DNA of 61,551 bases from Sulfurimonas sp. (GTDB lineage: Bacteria > Campylobacterota > Campylobacteria > Campylobacterales > Sulfurimonadaceae), in NCBI GenBank assembly GCA_026988315.1, contig JALSLJ010000035.1, forward strand, positions 1 to 61,551, written 5' to 3'. The notes beneath the pieces were generated by a model that searched no databases, was not told the origin of the DNA, and saw only the letters and a program-made list of their open reading frames with translations. Position 1 is the first letter of the stretch. The number at the start of each line of letters is the position of its first letter. This document shows, piece by piece, positions 43,249 to 51,097 of the stretch. Made by a program: the position numbers and the translations under genes.

Positions 43249-44679
43249 ATGCAGAGAAAAAAACAATACCTAAAGATAAAAAAAGAGACACCAAGAAAAA
43301 GAGAAGCAGATGAGAGAGTTATAGATTTTCATCCCACTTACCATCTTTTTAGTAAAGAAGAAGCAGATACACAATCGCTGAGATGTATTAAGTGCCCTGT
43401 TGATTTACTTAAAGATATGAGTGGAGATTTTAGCTTTTGTAGAACTGGATGTCCATTGGAAAATAAAATTCCACTTTGGATTGAGGCAACAAAAAATGGT
43501 GATATTAAAAAAGCCTTTGAGTTAAGTAATGAGGTCTCGCCTTTTCCTGAGATACTTGGTATGGTTTGTCCACACGATGTTTTATGTCAGGGAGGCTGCA
43601 CCATCTCTAAAACAGAGAGTGGAAGTGTCAGTATTGGTGCGATTGAAGTTTATCTAAATGAGCAAGCATTTAAGATGGGTTTAAAGCCTGATTATGGACA
43701 AAATAAAGATAGAACAGGGAAAAAAGTAGCTGTTATAGGAAGTGGACCTGCTGGCATGAGCTGTGCAACATTTTTACTTCGTGCTGGTGTTGAGGTAGAT
43801 ATGTTTGAAAAATCAGATAGACCAGGTGGACTATTAACCTATGGCATCCCAAATTTTAAGATAAAAAAAGATGTGATTTTGAGAAGATTTGGTTGGATGC
43901 AAGAAGCAGGGATGAATTTACATCTTAATAGCGATATAAAGGACTCACAACAATTAAAAAACATGCTAGATGAATATGATGCAATTTTTGTAGGTCTAGG
44001 AGCACCAAGCAGTAGAGGTGCTAGAATGAAAAATGAAGATTCCCACGGGGTGTATCATGTTATGGATATATTAAAGCATGCTCAAAAAAGGGTATTTGAA
44101 GATTTCTATGAGTCAATCCTTGAGGATAAACATGTAGTAGTTATTGGTGGTGGTGATTCTGCTATGGATGCTGTAAGAACTTCAGTGCGTATGAATGCAA
44201 AATCTGTTCGTTGTGCATATAGAAGAGATCAAGCAAATATGCCAGGAAGTCAAAAAGAGGTTATAAATGCAAAAGAGGAAGGTGTTCTCTTTGAGTTTTA
44301 TACTGCTCCAAAAGAGGTTGTAGTAGATAAGGGTAGGCATGTGAAAGGTATGATATGTCAAAAAACTCACTTAGGCGAACCAGACGCAAGTGGCAGAAGA
44401 AAACTTGAAGTGATAGAGGGAAGTGATTTTGAATTAGAGTGTGATGTTATTATCTTAGCACTAGGTTTTGATAATGTAGAGTTCCCTTGGTATGATGATG
44501 CTCAAATAAACACTGGTAGATGGGGTGATATTCTTGTTAATGAAGAAAAGAGAACTTCTAATAAACGCGTTTATGCTGGTGGAGATGCTGTAAGAGGTGC
44601 TGATTTAGCAGTAACTGCAGCAGCAGATGGAAGATTGGCAGCCTTGTCAATGATGCAAGATTTCGGTCTAACTCTATAG
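43249..44679 (+). CDS. GltD/NfnB-type NAD(P)H oxidoreductase, likely partner of the soluble hydrogenase
   Basis: About 476 residues. An N-terminal Cys-rich domain (CIKCP, CRTGCP, CPHDVLCQGGC) binds [4Fe-4S] clusters. An FAD site (VIGSGPAGMSCATFLLRAG) and an NADPH site (VIGGGDSAMDAVRTSVR with CAYRR) follow, as in the small subunit of glutamate synthase, NfnB and AegA. No glutamate synthase large subunit is nearby. As last gene of the hydrogenase operon it probably couples H2 to NADP(H). The ATG at 43249 follows hypA by 2 bases, with AAGGAG upstream. Confidence 0.85.
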   Translation: MQRKKQYLKIKKETPRKREADERVIDFHPTYHLFSKEEADTQSLRCIKCPVDLLKDMSGDFSFCRTGCPLENKIPLWIEATKNGDIKKAFELSNEVSPFPEILGMVCPHDVLCQGGCTISKTESGSVSIGAIEVYLNEQAFKMGLKPDYGQNKDRTGKKVAVIGSGPAGMSCATFLLRAGVEVDMFEKSDRPGGLLTYGIPNFKIKKDVILRRFGWMQEAGMNLHLNSDIKDSQQLKNMLDEYDAIFVGLGAPSSRGARMKNEDSHGVYHVMDILKHAQKRVFEDFYESILEDKHVVVIGGGDSAMDAVRTSVRMNAKSVRCAYRRDQANMPGSQKEVINAKEEGVLFEFYTAPKEVVVDKGRHVKGMICQKTHLGEPDASGRRKLEVIEGSDFELECDVIILALGFDNVEFPWYDDAQINTGRWGDILVNEEKRTSNKRVYAGGDAVRGADLAVTAAADGRLAALSMMQDFGLTL

Positions 44680-44740
44680 ACAAGGTTACAAAACATAGAG
44701 ATATTGACACTTTTCATTTGATTTTATTTTAATATTAATT

Positions 44741-44768
44741 CCTTTGGTAAATTTAAGTTTACTAAAGG
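44741..44768. terminator. Hairpin after the soluble hydrogenase operon
   Basis: CCTTTGGTAAA (44741-44751) pairs with TTTACTAAAGG (44758-44768) with one G-U pair. It lies between the GltD-like gene and the nrf promoter and could end the upstream transcript, though no U-run follows. Confidence 0.4.
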
Positions 44769-44777
44769 AAAAATGTG

Positions 44778-44801
44778 TACAATAACGAATGAATATTCAT
44801 T
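44778..44801 (+). promoter_or_regulatory. nrf promoter -10 with palindromic operator
   Basis: A -10-like TACAAT (44778-44783) is followed 4 bases later by the perfect palindrome AATGAATATTCATT (44788-44801). A protein bound there would sit on the expected start point and block transcription. nrfH starts at 44844 with AAAGGAGGA upstream. Confidence 0.65.
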
Positions 44802-44843
44802 TGTCTATGAAATATTACTATTTAATCTTATAAAGGAGGAATA

Positions 44844-45380
44844 ATGAAAGAGAGCAGTACAGTAAAAAAGTTAGCATTATTTGTGTTTTTTATTGCAGTT
44901 GGTTTATTTATATACACAGTATATATCTCAAAAGCGTGGTCTTACCTATCTAAAGATCCAAAAGCTTGTATAAACTGTCATGTAATGGATACACAATATG
45001 CAACATGGCAACATAGTTCTCATGGGATAGCTGGAGTTACTTGTGTTGAGTGTCACCTACCAACAGATAGTTTTGTCAATAAGTATATGGCAAAAGCAAG
45101 AGATGGTTGGAACCACTCTGTAGCGTTTACCTTAAGAACATATGATAATGCTATGCAGATCAGTGATGACGGTGCAAGAAGGGTACAAGAAAATTGTATA
45201 TCGTGTCATGCAAGCTTAGCATCAACGCTTGGTGAAAATGCTGATAAATACCATAAGTTTTCACAGCCGTATGTTGAGAATGGACGAAAATGCTGGGAGT
45301 GTCATAAGAGTGTGCCTCATGGAAAAGTTCGTAGTCTTACTACAACACCATATAATTTAGGTATGAAAGATTTTAAATAA
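44844..45380 (+). CDS. nrfH: NrfH tetraheme quinol dehydrogenase
   Basis: A 178-residue NapC/NirT-family protein with one N-terminal membrane helix (LALFVFFIAVGLFIYTVYI) and four heme motifs (CINCH, CVECH, CISCH, CWECH). It oxidises menaquinol and feeds NrfA, with which it forms a membrane complex. It is the first gene of nrfHAIJ, the arrangement known from Wolinella. Confidence 0.96.
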   Translation: MKESSTVKKLALFVFFIAVGLFIYTVYISKAWSYLSKDPKACINCHVMDTQYATWQHSSHGIAGVTCVECHLPTDSFVNKYMAKARDGWNHSVAFTLRTYDNAMQISDDGARRVQENCISCHASLASTLGENADKYHKFSQPYVENGRKCWECHKSVPHGKVRSLTTTPYNLGMKDFK

Positions 45381-45394
45381 AAAAAGGAGATAAA

Positions 45395-46912
45395 ATGGGT
45401 ATAAATTTTAAGTTATTACTTGCAGGTTCAGTTGTTGCAATAGGTGCTATGGCTTTATTGGCTAGTAGTATTAATGAGAGAGAACAAGAGAGAGTGGAGC
45501 TTCATAAGACTCCCGTTATAGCAAAAAGCATAGAAAACAAAAGTGAAGAGTGGGCTAGATATTATCCTAGACAATATAGTTCTTGGAAAAAAACAAAAGA
45601 GCAGGATGAGTTGACTGATATGTTGAAAGAAAAATCTCAACTAGCTGTTTTATGGGCCGGTTACGGTTTCGCAAAAGATTATAATGCTCCTCGTGGACAC
45701 TATTATGCACTTCAAGATAATGTTAATACGCTTAGAACAGGGGCTCCAGTAGATGATAAAACTGGACCTATGCCAACTGCATGTTGGACTTGTAAATCTC
45801 CAGATGTTCCTCGTATTCAAGAGAGAGATGGTGAGTTAGAATATTTTACTGGTAAATGGTCAAAATATGGTGATGAAATTGTAAACACTATTGGTTGTGC
45901 TTCTTGCCACTCCAATGAAACTGGTGAGCTTTTAGTTCGTGTTCCTCACTTAGATAGAGCTTTAAAGTCAGCTGGTTTGCCAACATTTGCTGAATCAACT
46001 CATCAAGAAAAAAGAAACTTAGTATGTGCACAGTGTCATGTTGAGTACTATTTCCAAAAAACTGAATGGAAAGATAAAGATGGCAATAAAAAAATTGCAA
46101 AAGTTGTTACTTTACCATGGGCTAATGGCTTAACGGCAGAGGGCGCAGAGAAGTACTATAATGATATGAACTTTACTGACTGGACACATAAAATCTCTAA
46201 AACTAAAATGTTAAAAACGCAACATCCAGGTTATGAGCTTTATAAAACTGGTATTCATGGACAAAAAGGTGTGTCTTGTGCAGATTGTCACATGCCATAT
46301 ACTCAAGAGGGATCTGTAAAATATTCAGACCACCAGCTACAAAACCCATTAGAAACAATGGATAGATCTTGCATGAATTGTCATAGAGAGAGTGAAAAGA
46401 AGTTAAAAGAGATTGTTCATAGAAAATATGAAAGAAAAGATCAACTTCATGAGATAGCTATGGATAACTTGGCTAAAGCTCACCTAGAAACTGCCAAAGC
46501 GATGGAAGCAGGTGCTACAGATGCAGAGCTTAAAGATATAAGAGCAAATATTCGTTCAGCACAGTGGAATTGGGACTATGCAGTGGCATCTCACCCAGCG
46601 TTCTTTCATGCACCTGAAGAGACATTAAGACTTTTAGCTGTTGCAAATGAAAAAGCACAGAATGCTAGAATTGGTTTAGTTGGTGTTCTTGCTAAACATG
46701 GTGTTATGAACTATTCTGCTCCAGATTTTTCTACAAAAGAAAAAGCGCAAAAGCTTGCAGGTGTTCCATTTGAAAAACTAGTTGCTGCTAAGCTTAAGTT
46801 CAAGAAAACTCTAGAAAAAGAGTGGTATAAACAAGCTGAGGCCAAAGGTACTTTAAATGCTAAAGCATCTCGTCAAGGTTTAGATGATGTTGAGACAGCG
46901 TATTCTAAATAA
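45395..46912 (+). CDS. nrfA: NrfA pentaheme cytochrome c nitrite reductase
   Basis: A 505-residue enzyme that reduces nitrite to ammonium with six electrons in the periplasm. The catalytic heme motif is CWTCK, with Lys as axial ligand; the four others are CASCH, CAQCH, CADCH and CMNCH. A signal anchor is at the N-terminus. The CxxCK heme needs a dedicated lyase, and the next gene encodes a CcsBA that fits the role. Confidence 0.97.
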   Translation: MGINFKLLLAGSVVAIGAMALLASSINEREQERVELHKTPVIAKSIENKSEEWARYYPRQYSSWKKTKEQDELTDMLKEKSQLAVLWAGYGFAKDYNAPRGHYYALQDNVNTLRTGAPVDDKTGPMPTACWTCKSPDVPRIQERDGELEYFTGKWSKYGDEIVNTIGCASCHSNETGELLVRVPHLDRALKSAGLPTFAESTHQEKRNLVCAQCHVEYYFQKTEWKDKDGNKKIAKVVTLPWANGLTAEGAEKYYNDMNFTDWTHKISKTKMLKTQHPGYELYKTGIHGQKGVSCADCHMPYTQEGSVKYSDHQLQNPLETMDRSCMNCHRESEKKLKEIVHRKYERKDQLHEIAMDNLAKAHLETAKAMEAGATDAELKDIRANIRSAQWNWDYAVASHPAFFHAPEETLRLLAVANEKAQNARIGLVGVLAKHGVMNYSAPDFSTKEKAQKLAGVPFEKLVAAKLKFKKTLEKEWYKQAEAKGTLNAKASRQGLDDVETAYSK

Positions 46913-46922
46913 AAAAGATAAA

Positions 46923-46954
46923 CTATAAACAATGGGAGTTCCCATTGTTTATAG
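46923..46954 (+). promoter_or_regulatory. First long hairpin between nrfA and ccsBA
   Basis: CTATAAACAATGGGA pairs exactly with TCCCATTGTTTATAG around two bases, a 15-bp perfect stem starting 10 bases after nrfA. It may stop RNases or reduce read-through into the downstream lyase gene. No U-run directly follows. Confidence 0.7.
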
Positions 46955-46999
46955 ATATTTTAGATTAAAAATATATATTTATTTTTAATCTAAAATATC
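46954..46999 (+). promoter_or_regulatory. Second long hairpin between nrfA and ccsBA
   Basis: GATATTTTAGATTAAAAATA pairs exactly with its complement at 46980-46999 around TATATT, a 20-bp perfect stem. It shares its first base with the preceding hairpin and ends 16 bases before the ccsBA ATG, so the lyase ribosome-binding region is close to the stem. Confidence 0.7.
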
Positions 47000-47015
47000 T
47001 TGAGTAACTAAAAGA

Positions 47016-49430
47016 ATGGATTATATGTTATATAAAATTTTCACCTCCTATATCACTATGTTTATATTGTTGTCAATACTAGCAGTAGGTGCAGCTATTG
47101 GAACATTTATTGAAAATGACTATGGTTCCATTGAAGCAAAAAGAGTAGTATATTACTCATGGTGGTACGAACTCACTTTAATCTTTAGTGTTTTAAATAT
47201 CTTAGCAGTTGTTATAAAAACAAAGATGTATAAAGTTAAGCCAAGGGCTTTGTTTCATATATCTTTTTTATTTATACTTGTAGGTGCTGGGATCACACAT
47301 TTTTTTGGCATAGATGGTACGATGCATATTCGTGAAGGCAAACAATCAAATATAATTTTAGTAGGTAAAAAAGAATATATTGTACCTTTTAGCATAAAAC
47401 TAGAAGATTTTACCCTCAAACGCTATCCTGGAAGTAGATCGCCCTCTGAATTTTCTTCAGATGTTGTAGTTTTAGATGAAGAGTTAGATAAAGAGTTTAG
47501 ATATAAGATATATATGAATCATACACTTAGCTATAGAGGGTATAAGTTTTTTCAAACATCCTATGATAGTGATGAAAAGGGAACTAAACTATCTGTAAAT
47601 AAAGATCCTGGAGTAGAAGTAACTTATATTGGTTATGCGATGCTGTTTTTAGGGCTAATTTGGACACTTTTAGATAAAAAATCTCGTTTTAGATATTTAG
47701 TAAGAAAGATACAAAAGATGCCTATAGCTTCTATAGCTTTTGCCTTTTTAGTTGTTTCATCTCCTACTCTCCCATTATTTGCATCTGATTCTACATTTAT
47801 TCAAGAGTATATAAAAGAGCATAGAACAAAAGCAGCAGAGGTTTCTCAAAAATTTGGAACGCTTATTGTGCAAGCACCAGATGGACGAATGAAACCATTA
47901 AACACTCAAAATCGAGAAGTTTTAAGCAAGATAAGTGGTTCCTATACTTGGAACAGTATGGATGCTGACATGGTGATGTTGGGTATTTTTTCTAAGCCTA
48001 GTGCATGGAAAAAGATAGAGATAATTCGCGTAAAAACTAAAAAATTACGAAAATATTTAGGGGTGAGTGAAGATAAAAAGTTATTAAGATTTGTAGATTT
48101 TTTTAATGATGATGGAAAATATATATTATCAAATGAAGTTGATAAAGCAAATAGGATTGCAGCATCAAAAAGAGGGACTTATGAGAGAGACCTTATTCAA
48201 GTTGATGAGAGGTTAAATGTTTTTTTTATGGCATATAGGGGAGTGTTATTTACTATATTTCCTTTGCCAAATGATGAAAAAGAAAAATGGGTTGATTTTA
48301 AGAGTATGTTTAGTGAGGTGGAAGATAGTAATATAAAACGGAGTGTTAGTAAGTTTTTAGATGCTACTTATAATAGACAATATGAAAAAGCACTCCCTAT
48401 GTTAGATGATATTACTGCTTATCAGTATAGGTATGGAAATGAAGTGATTCCATCAAAAGAAAAACTAGATTTAGAAATATGGTTTAATTCACTTGATTTG
48501 TTTTTCAAACTAGCACTTGGGTACCTCTTTTTTGGAATTTTACTACTTATATATAGTATAGTCTCGATGTTTAACAATAAGCTTGTAAATGAAAAGATAA
48601 AAAAAATATTTTCATTTATCACTATGCTTTTATTTGTTTTTCATAGTGCGGGGATAGCGATTAGATGGTATGTGGGTGGTTACATACCAATCTCAAATAC
48701 CTATGAAACTATGGTTTACATAGCATATGCTTCGATAATTGTATCTTTAGTGTTTTTTAGAAAATCAACTCTAGCTTTGGCCGCTGCCTTTGTGATGGCA
48801 GGAGTGTTTTTATTTGGTGCATATTTAGGGGAAGTTGATCCTCAAATAACTAGCTTAGTTCCAGTGCTAAAATCTTACTGGCTTAGCATACATGTTTCCG
48901 TGATTACAGCAAGTTATGGTTTTTTTGGAGTGAGTGCAATTTTGGGCTTAGTTATGTTGTTGCTGTTTTCTTTGAGGGATTCAAAAAGAGAGTATATAAA
49001 TAAACATATTCAAAATATAGCATACATAAATGAAGCTATTTTGATACTAGGCTTGGTTCTGCTTGTGATTGGAAACTTTCTAGGCGGTATTTGGGCAAAT
49101 GAGTCTTGGGGAAGATACTGGGGATGGGATCCTAAAGAAACATGGGCATATATCTCAATAATAGTATATACACTTGTTATCCATTTGCGTTTAATACAAA
49201 AATTTTACTCTTTATACCTCTTTTCTATACTGAGCGTATTGTCATTTTATTCAATATTAATGACATATTTTGGTGTAAACTTTTATCTTGCGGGGATGCA
49301 TTCCTATGCTACTGGAGACCCTATCCCCATACCTATTTGGGTTTATGTGTCTTTAGCTATTGTGTTTGTATTTGTTGCAATGGCTTACCCTAAAAGAAAA
49401 ATAGAAAATCAAAAAGGAAAATTCAAATGA
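47016..49430 (+). CDS. nrfI: Fused CcsBA cytochrome c heme lyase (NrfI)
   Basis: An 804-residue membrane protein. The N-terminal part is ResB/CcsB-like and the C-terminal part is CcsA-like with the heme-handling motif WGRYWGWDPKETW near residue 705. Such fusions are typical of Campylobacterota. In Wolinella the nrf-linked copy, NrfI, attaches heme to the CxxCK motif of NrfA, and position here is the same. The next gene starts 4 bases before its end. Confidence 0.93.
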   Translation: MDYMLYKIFTSYITMFILLSILAVGAAIGTFIENDYGSIEAKRVVYYSWWYELTLIFSVLNILAVVIKTKMYKVKPRALFHISFLFILVGAGITHFFGIDGTMHIREGKQSNIILVGKKEYIVPFSIKLEDFTLKRYPGSRSPSEFSSDVVVLDEELDKEFRYKIYMNHTLSYRGYKFFQTSYDSDEKGTKLSVNKDPGVEVTYIGYAMLFLGLIWTLLDKKSRFRYLVRKIQKMPIASIAFAFLVVSSPTLPLFASDSTFIQEYIKEHRTKAAEVSQKFGTLIVQAPDGRMKPLNTQNREVLSKISGSYTWNSMDADMVMLGIFSKPSAWKKIEIIRVKTKKLRKYLGVSEDKKLLRFVDFFNDDGKYILSNEVDKANRIAASKRGTYERDLIQVDERLNVFFMAYRGVLFTIFPLPNDEKEKWVDFKSMFSEVEDSNIKRSVSKFLDATYNRQYEKALPMLDDITAYQYRYGNEVIPSKEKLDLEIWFNSLDLFFKLALGYLFFGILLLIYSIVSMFNNKLVNEKIKKIFSFITMLLFVFHSAGIAIRWYVGGYIPISNTYETMVYIAYASIIVSLVFFRKSTLALAAAFVMAGVFLFGAYLGEVDPQITSLVPVLKSYWLSIHVSVITASYGFFGVSAILGLVMLLLFSLRDSKREYINKHIQNIAYINEAILILGLVLLVIGNFLGGIWANESWGRYWGWDPKETWAYISIIVYTLVIHLRLIQKFYSLYLFSILSVLSFYSILMTYFGVNFYLAGMHSYATGDPIPIPIWVYVSLAIVFVFVAMAYPKRKIENQKGKFK

Positions 49431-49762
49431 AAAAAATGATAATGGCTTCGATGCTAGTGCTTGGAATGTTAACACTACAGGCTAGTGAAATAGAAAAAGA
49501 GCAAGTGAGTTCTGAACAGGTTAAGCCTTATTATATGGGTGAGATTGTAAAAGTTGAGCAGGGTGGTGCATATACATACCTAGAGATTAAAGAAAAAAAC
49601 AATAAAAGCTTTTGGATAGCAGTTAATAGTATAGAAGCAAACAAGGGTGACACTGTGCGTTTTCAAAATGAATTAGTTGTTAAGGACTTTACAAGCAAGG
49701 CATTAAATAAAAAATTTGATGAATTGATGTTTGCTTCAAATTTGCAGTATAAAGTGAAATAA
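49427..49762 (+). CDS. nrfJ: NrfJ-like periplasmic protein
   Basis: A 111-residue protein with a signal peptide (MIMASMLVLGMLTLQAS) and a compact beta-rich core (MGEIVKVEQGGAYTYLEIKE, then FWIAVNSIEANKGDTVRF). Place and size match the last gene of Wolinella nrfHAIJ. Its function is not known. No heme motif is present. Confidence 0.75.
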   Translation: MKKMIMASMLVLGMLTLQASEIEKEQVSSEQVKPYYMGEIVKVEQGGAYTYLEIKEKNNKSFWIAVNSIEANKGDTVRFQNELVVKDFTSKALNKKFDELMFASNLQYKVK

Positions 49763-49857
49763 TCTTTAAGATGTTTCTAAAATGTAATAATTAGATACTT
49801 AATAAGTAGTTTATCTGAAATATTAATAATATTATATTAGTTTAAGTTAAACTATCA

Positions 49858-49886
49858 TACTATTCTTAAATGAATTAGCATTCATT
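49858..49886 (+). promoter_or_regulatory. hydABC-2 promoter -10 with palindromic operator
   Basis: A -10-like TACTAT (49858-49863) is followed 5 bases later by AATGAATTAGCATTCATT (49869-49886), with perfect 7-base arms around TAGC. The spacing to the -10 box is nearly the same as at nrf. A further palindrome, AGTTTAAGTTAAACT, lies upstream at 49839-49853. Confidence 0.65.
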
Positions 49887-49906
49887 CACTATAAAAAGGA
49901 GTAAGA

Positions 49907-51079
49907 ATGATGAAGCCGCATACTGAGGTATCGTTTGATAAACTTTATAAAGATTTTGAAAATCGAATTAAAGATTTAGAAAAATTACCGCGTGTCAAAG
50001 AGGAAGGTTCTGTCGAGCAAATGCTAACAGAAAAAGGGTTTTCAAGAAGAGATTTTATGAAGTGGGCAAGTGCAATTACAGCAATGCTAGCCCTTCCGTC
50101 AAGTTTTACACCACTTATGGCAGATGCTATTAAAGTTGTTGATAGACTTCCGATTATTTGGTTGCATATGGCGGAGTGTACAGGTTGCAGTGAAGCACTT
50201 CTTCGTTCTGCTCACCCAACTATAGACAGTCTTATATTTGACTATATTTCATTAGAATATCATGAAACTTTAATGGCTGCAGCTGGTTGGCAGGCTGAAG
50301 AAAATATAGAACATGCAATGGATAAATATAAGGGTCAGTATATCTTAATGGTTGAGGGTGGCATCCCAACTGGCTTAGAGGGTTCTTATCTTACTATTGG
50401 TGGACATGGGAAAAAAGGTATAGATATAGCCAAGGAAGCTAGTGATAATGCAGCGGCTATTTTTGCTATTGGTACATGTTCTGCATATGGTGGAGTGCAA
50501 GCTGCTATTCCAAATCCTACAGGTGCTGTTGCTCTAAGTGATGTGACAAATAAAACAGTTATTAATGTTCCAGGATGTCCTCCTAGTGAGAAAAATATTG
50601 TTGGAACTTTAATGTACTATCTCCTGTATGGTTCTTTACCTGCACTTGATGTATATAACAGACCAAAATGGGCTTATAGATTGAGAATCCATGATTTATG
50701 CGAGAGAAGAGGTCGCTTCGATGCTGGTGAATTTGTAGAGAGTTTTGGTGATGAGGGTGCAAAAGATGGATATTGCCTATATAAAGTAGGTTGTAAAGGT
50801 CCTTATACCTTCAATAACTGCTCTAAAAATAAATTTAATGAAGATACTTCATGGCCGGTTCAAGTTGGTTTTGGGTGTATTGGTTGTAGTGAACCAGATT
50901 TCTGGGATACTATGGGAACAGTTAATGAACCACTCGCAAACAAGCTCTACAATACTACATTTAGTGGGCTAGGCGCTGATGCAACAGCAGATAAGATAGG
51001 TGTAGCTATATTAGCAGCAACCGCTATTGGTGTAACAGCTCACGCAGTTTTAGCATTAGTTAAGCCACCAAAAGAATAA
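49907..51079 (+). CDS. hydA: Periplasmic [NiFe]-hydrogenase small subunit HydA (canonical, copy 2)
   Basis: A 390-residue group 1 small subunit with a Tat motif (SRRDFMKWAS, Arg47-48), again after a long N-region, and a C-terminal membrane helix. All cluster ligands are present, including ECTGCSEALLRS (Cys91 and Cys94) for the proximal cluster, NVPGCPPSEK and GCIGCSEPDFW. It transfers electrons from HydB to HydC. It is the first gene of hydABCDE, as in Wolinella and Helicobacter. Confidence 0.96.
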   Translation: MMKPHTEVSFDKLYKDFENRIKDLEKLPRVKEEGSVEQMLTEKGFSRRDFMKWASAITAMLALPSSFTPLMADAIKVVDRLPIIWLHMAECTGCSEALLRSAHPTIDSLIFDYISLEYHETLMAAAGWQAEENIEHAMDKYKGQYILMVEGGIPTGLEGSYLTIGGHGKKGIDIAKEASDNAAAIFAIGTCSAYGGVQAAIPNPTGAVALSDVTNKTVINVPGCPPSEKNIVGTLMYYLLYGSLPALDVYNRPKWAYRLRIHDLCERRGRFDAGEFVESFGDEGAKDGYCLYKVGCKGPYTFNNCSKNKFNEDTSWPVQVGFGCIGCSEPDFWDTMGTVNEPLANKLYNTTFSGLGADATADKIGVAILAATAIGVTAHAVLALVKPPKE

Positions 51080-51097
51080 GAGTAGAGGAGATAAGAT

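Noticed and set aside
43249-44679. Glutamate synthase small subunit
   Set aside because: The fold matches, but no large subunit is nearby and the gene is the last member of a hydrogenase operon.
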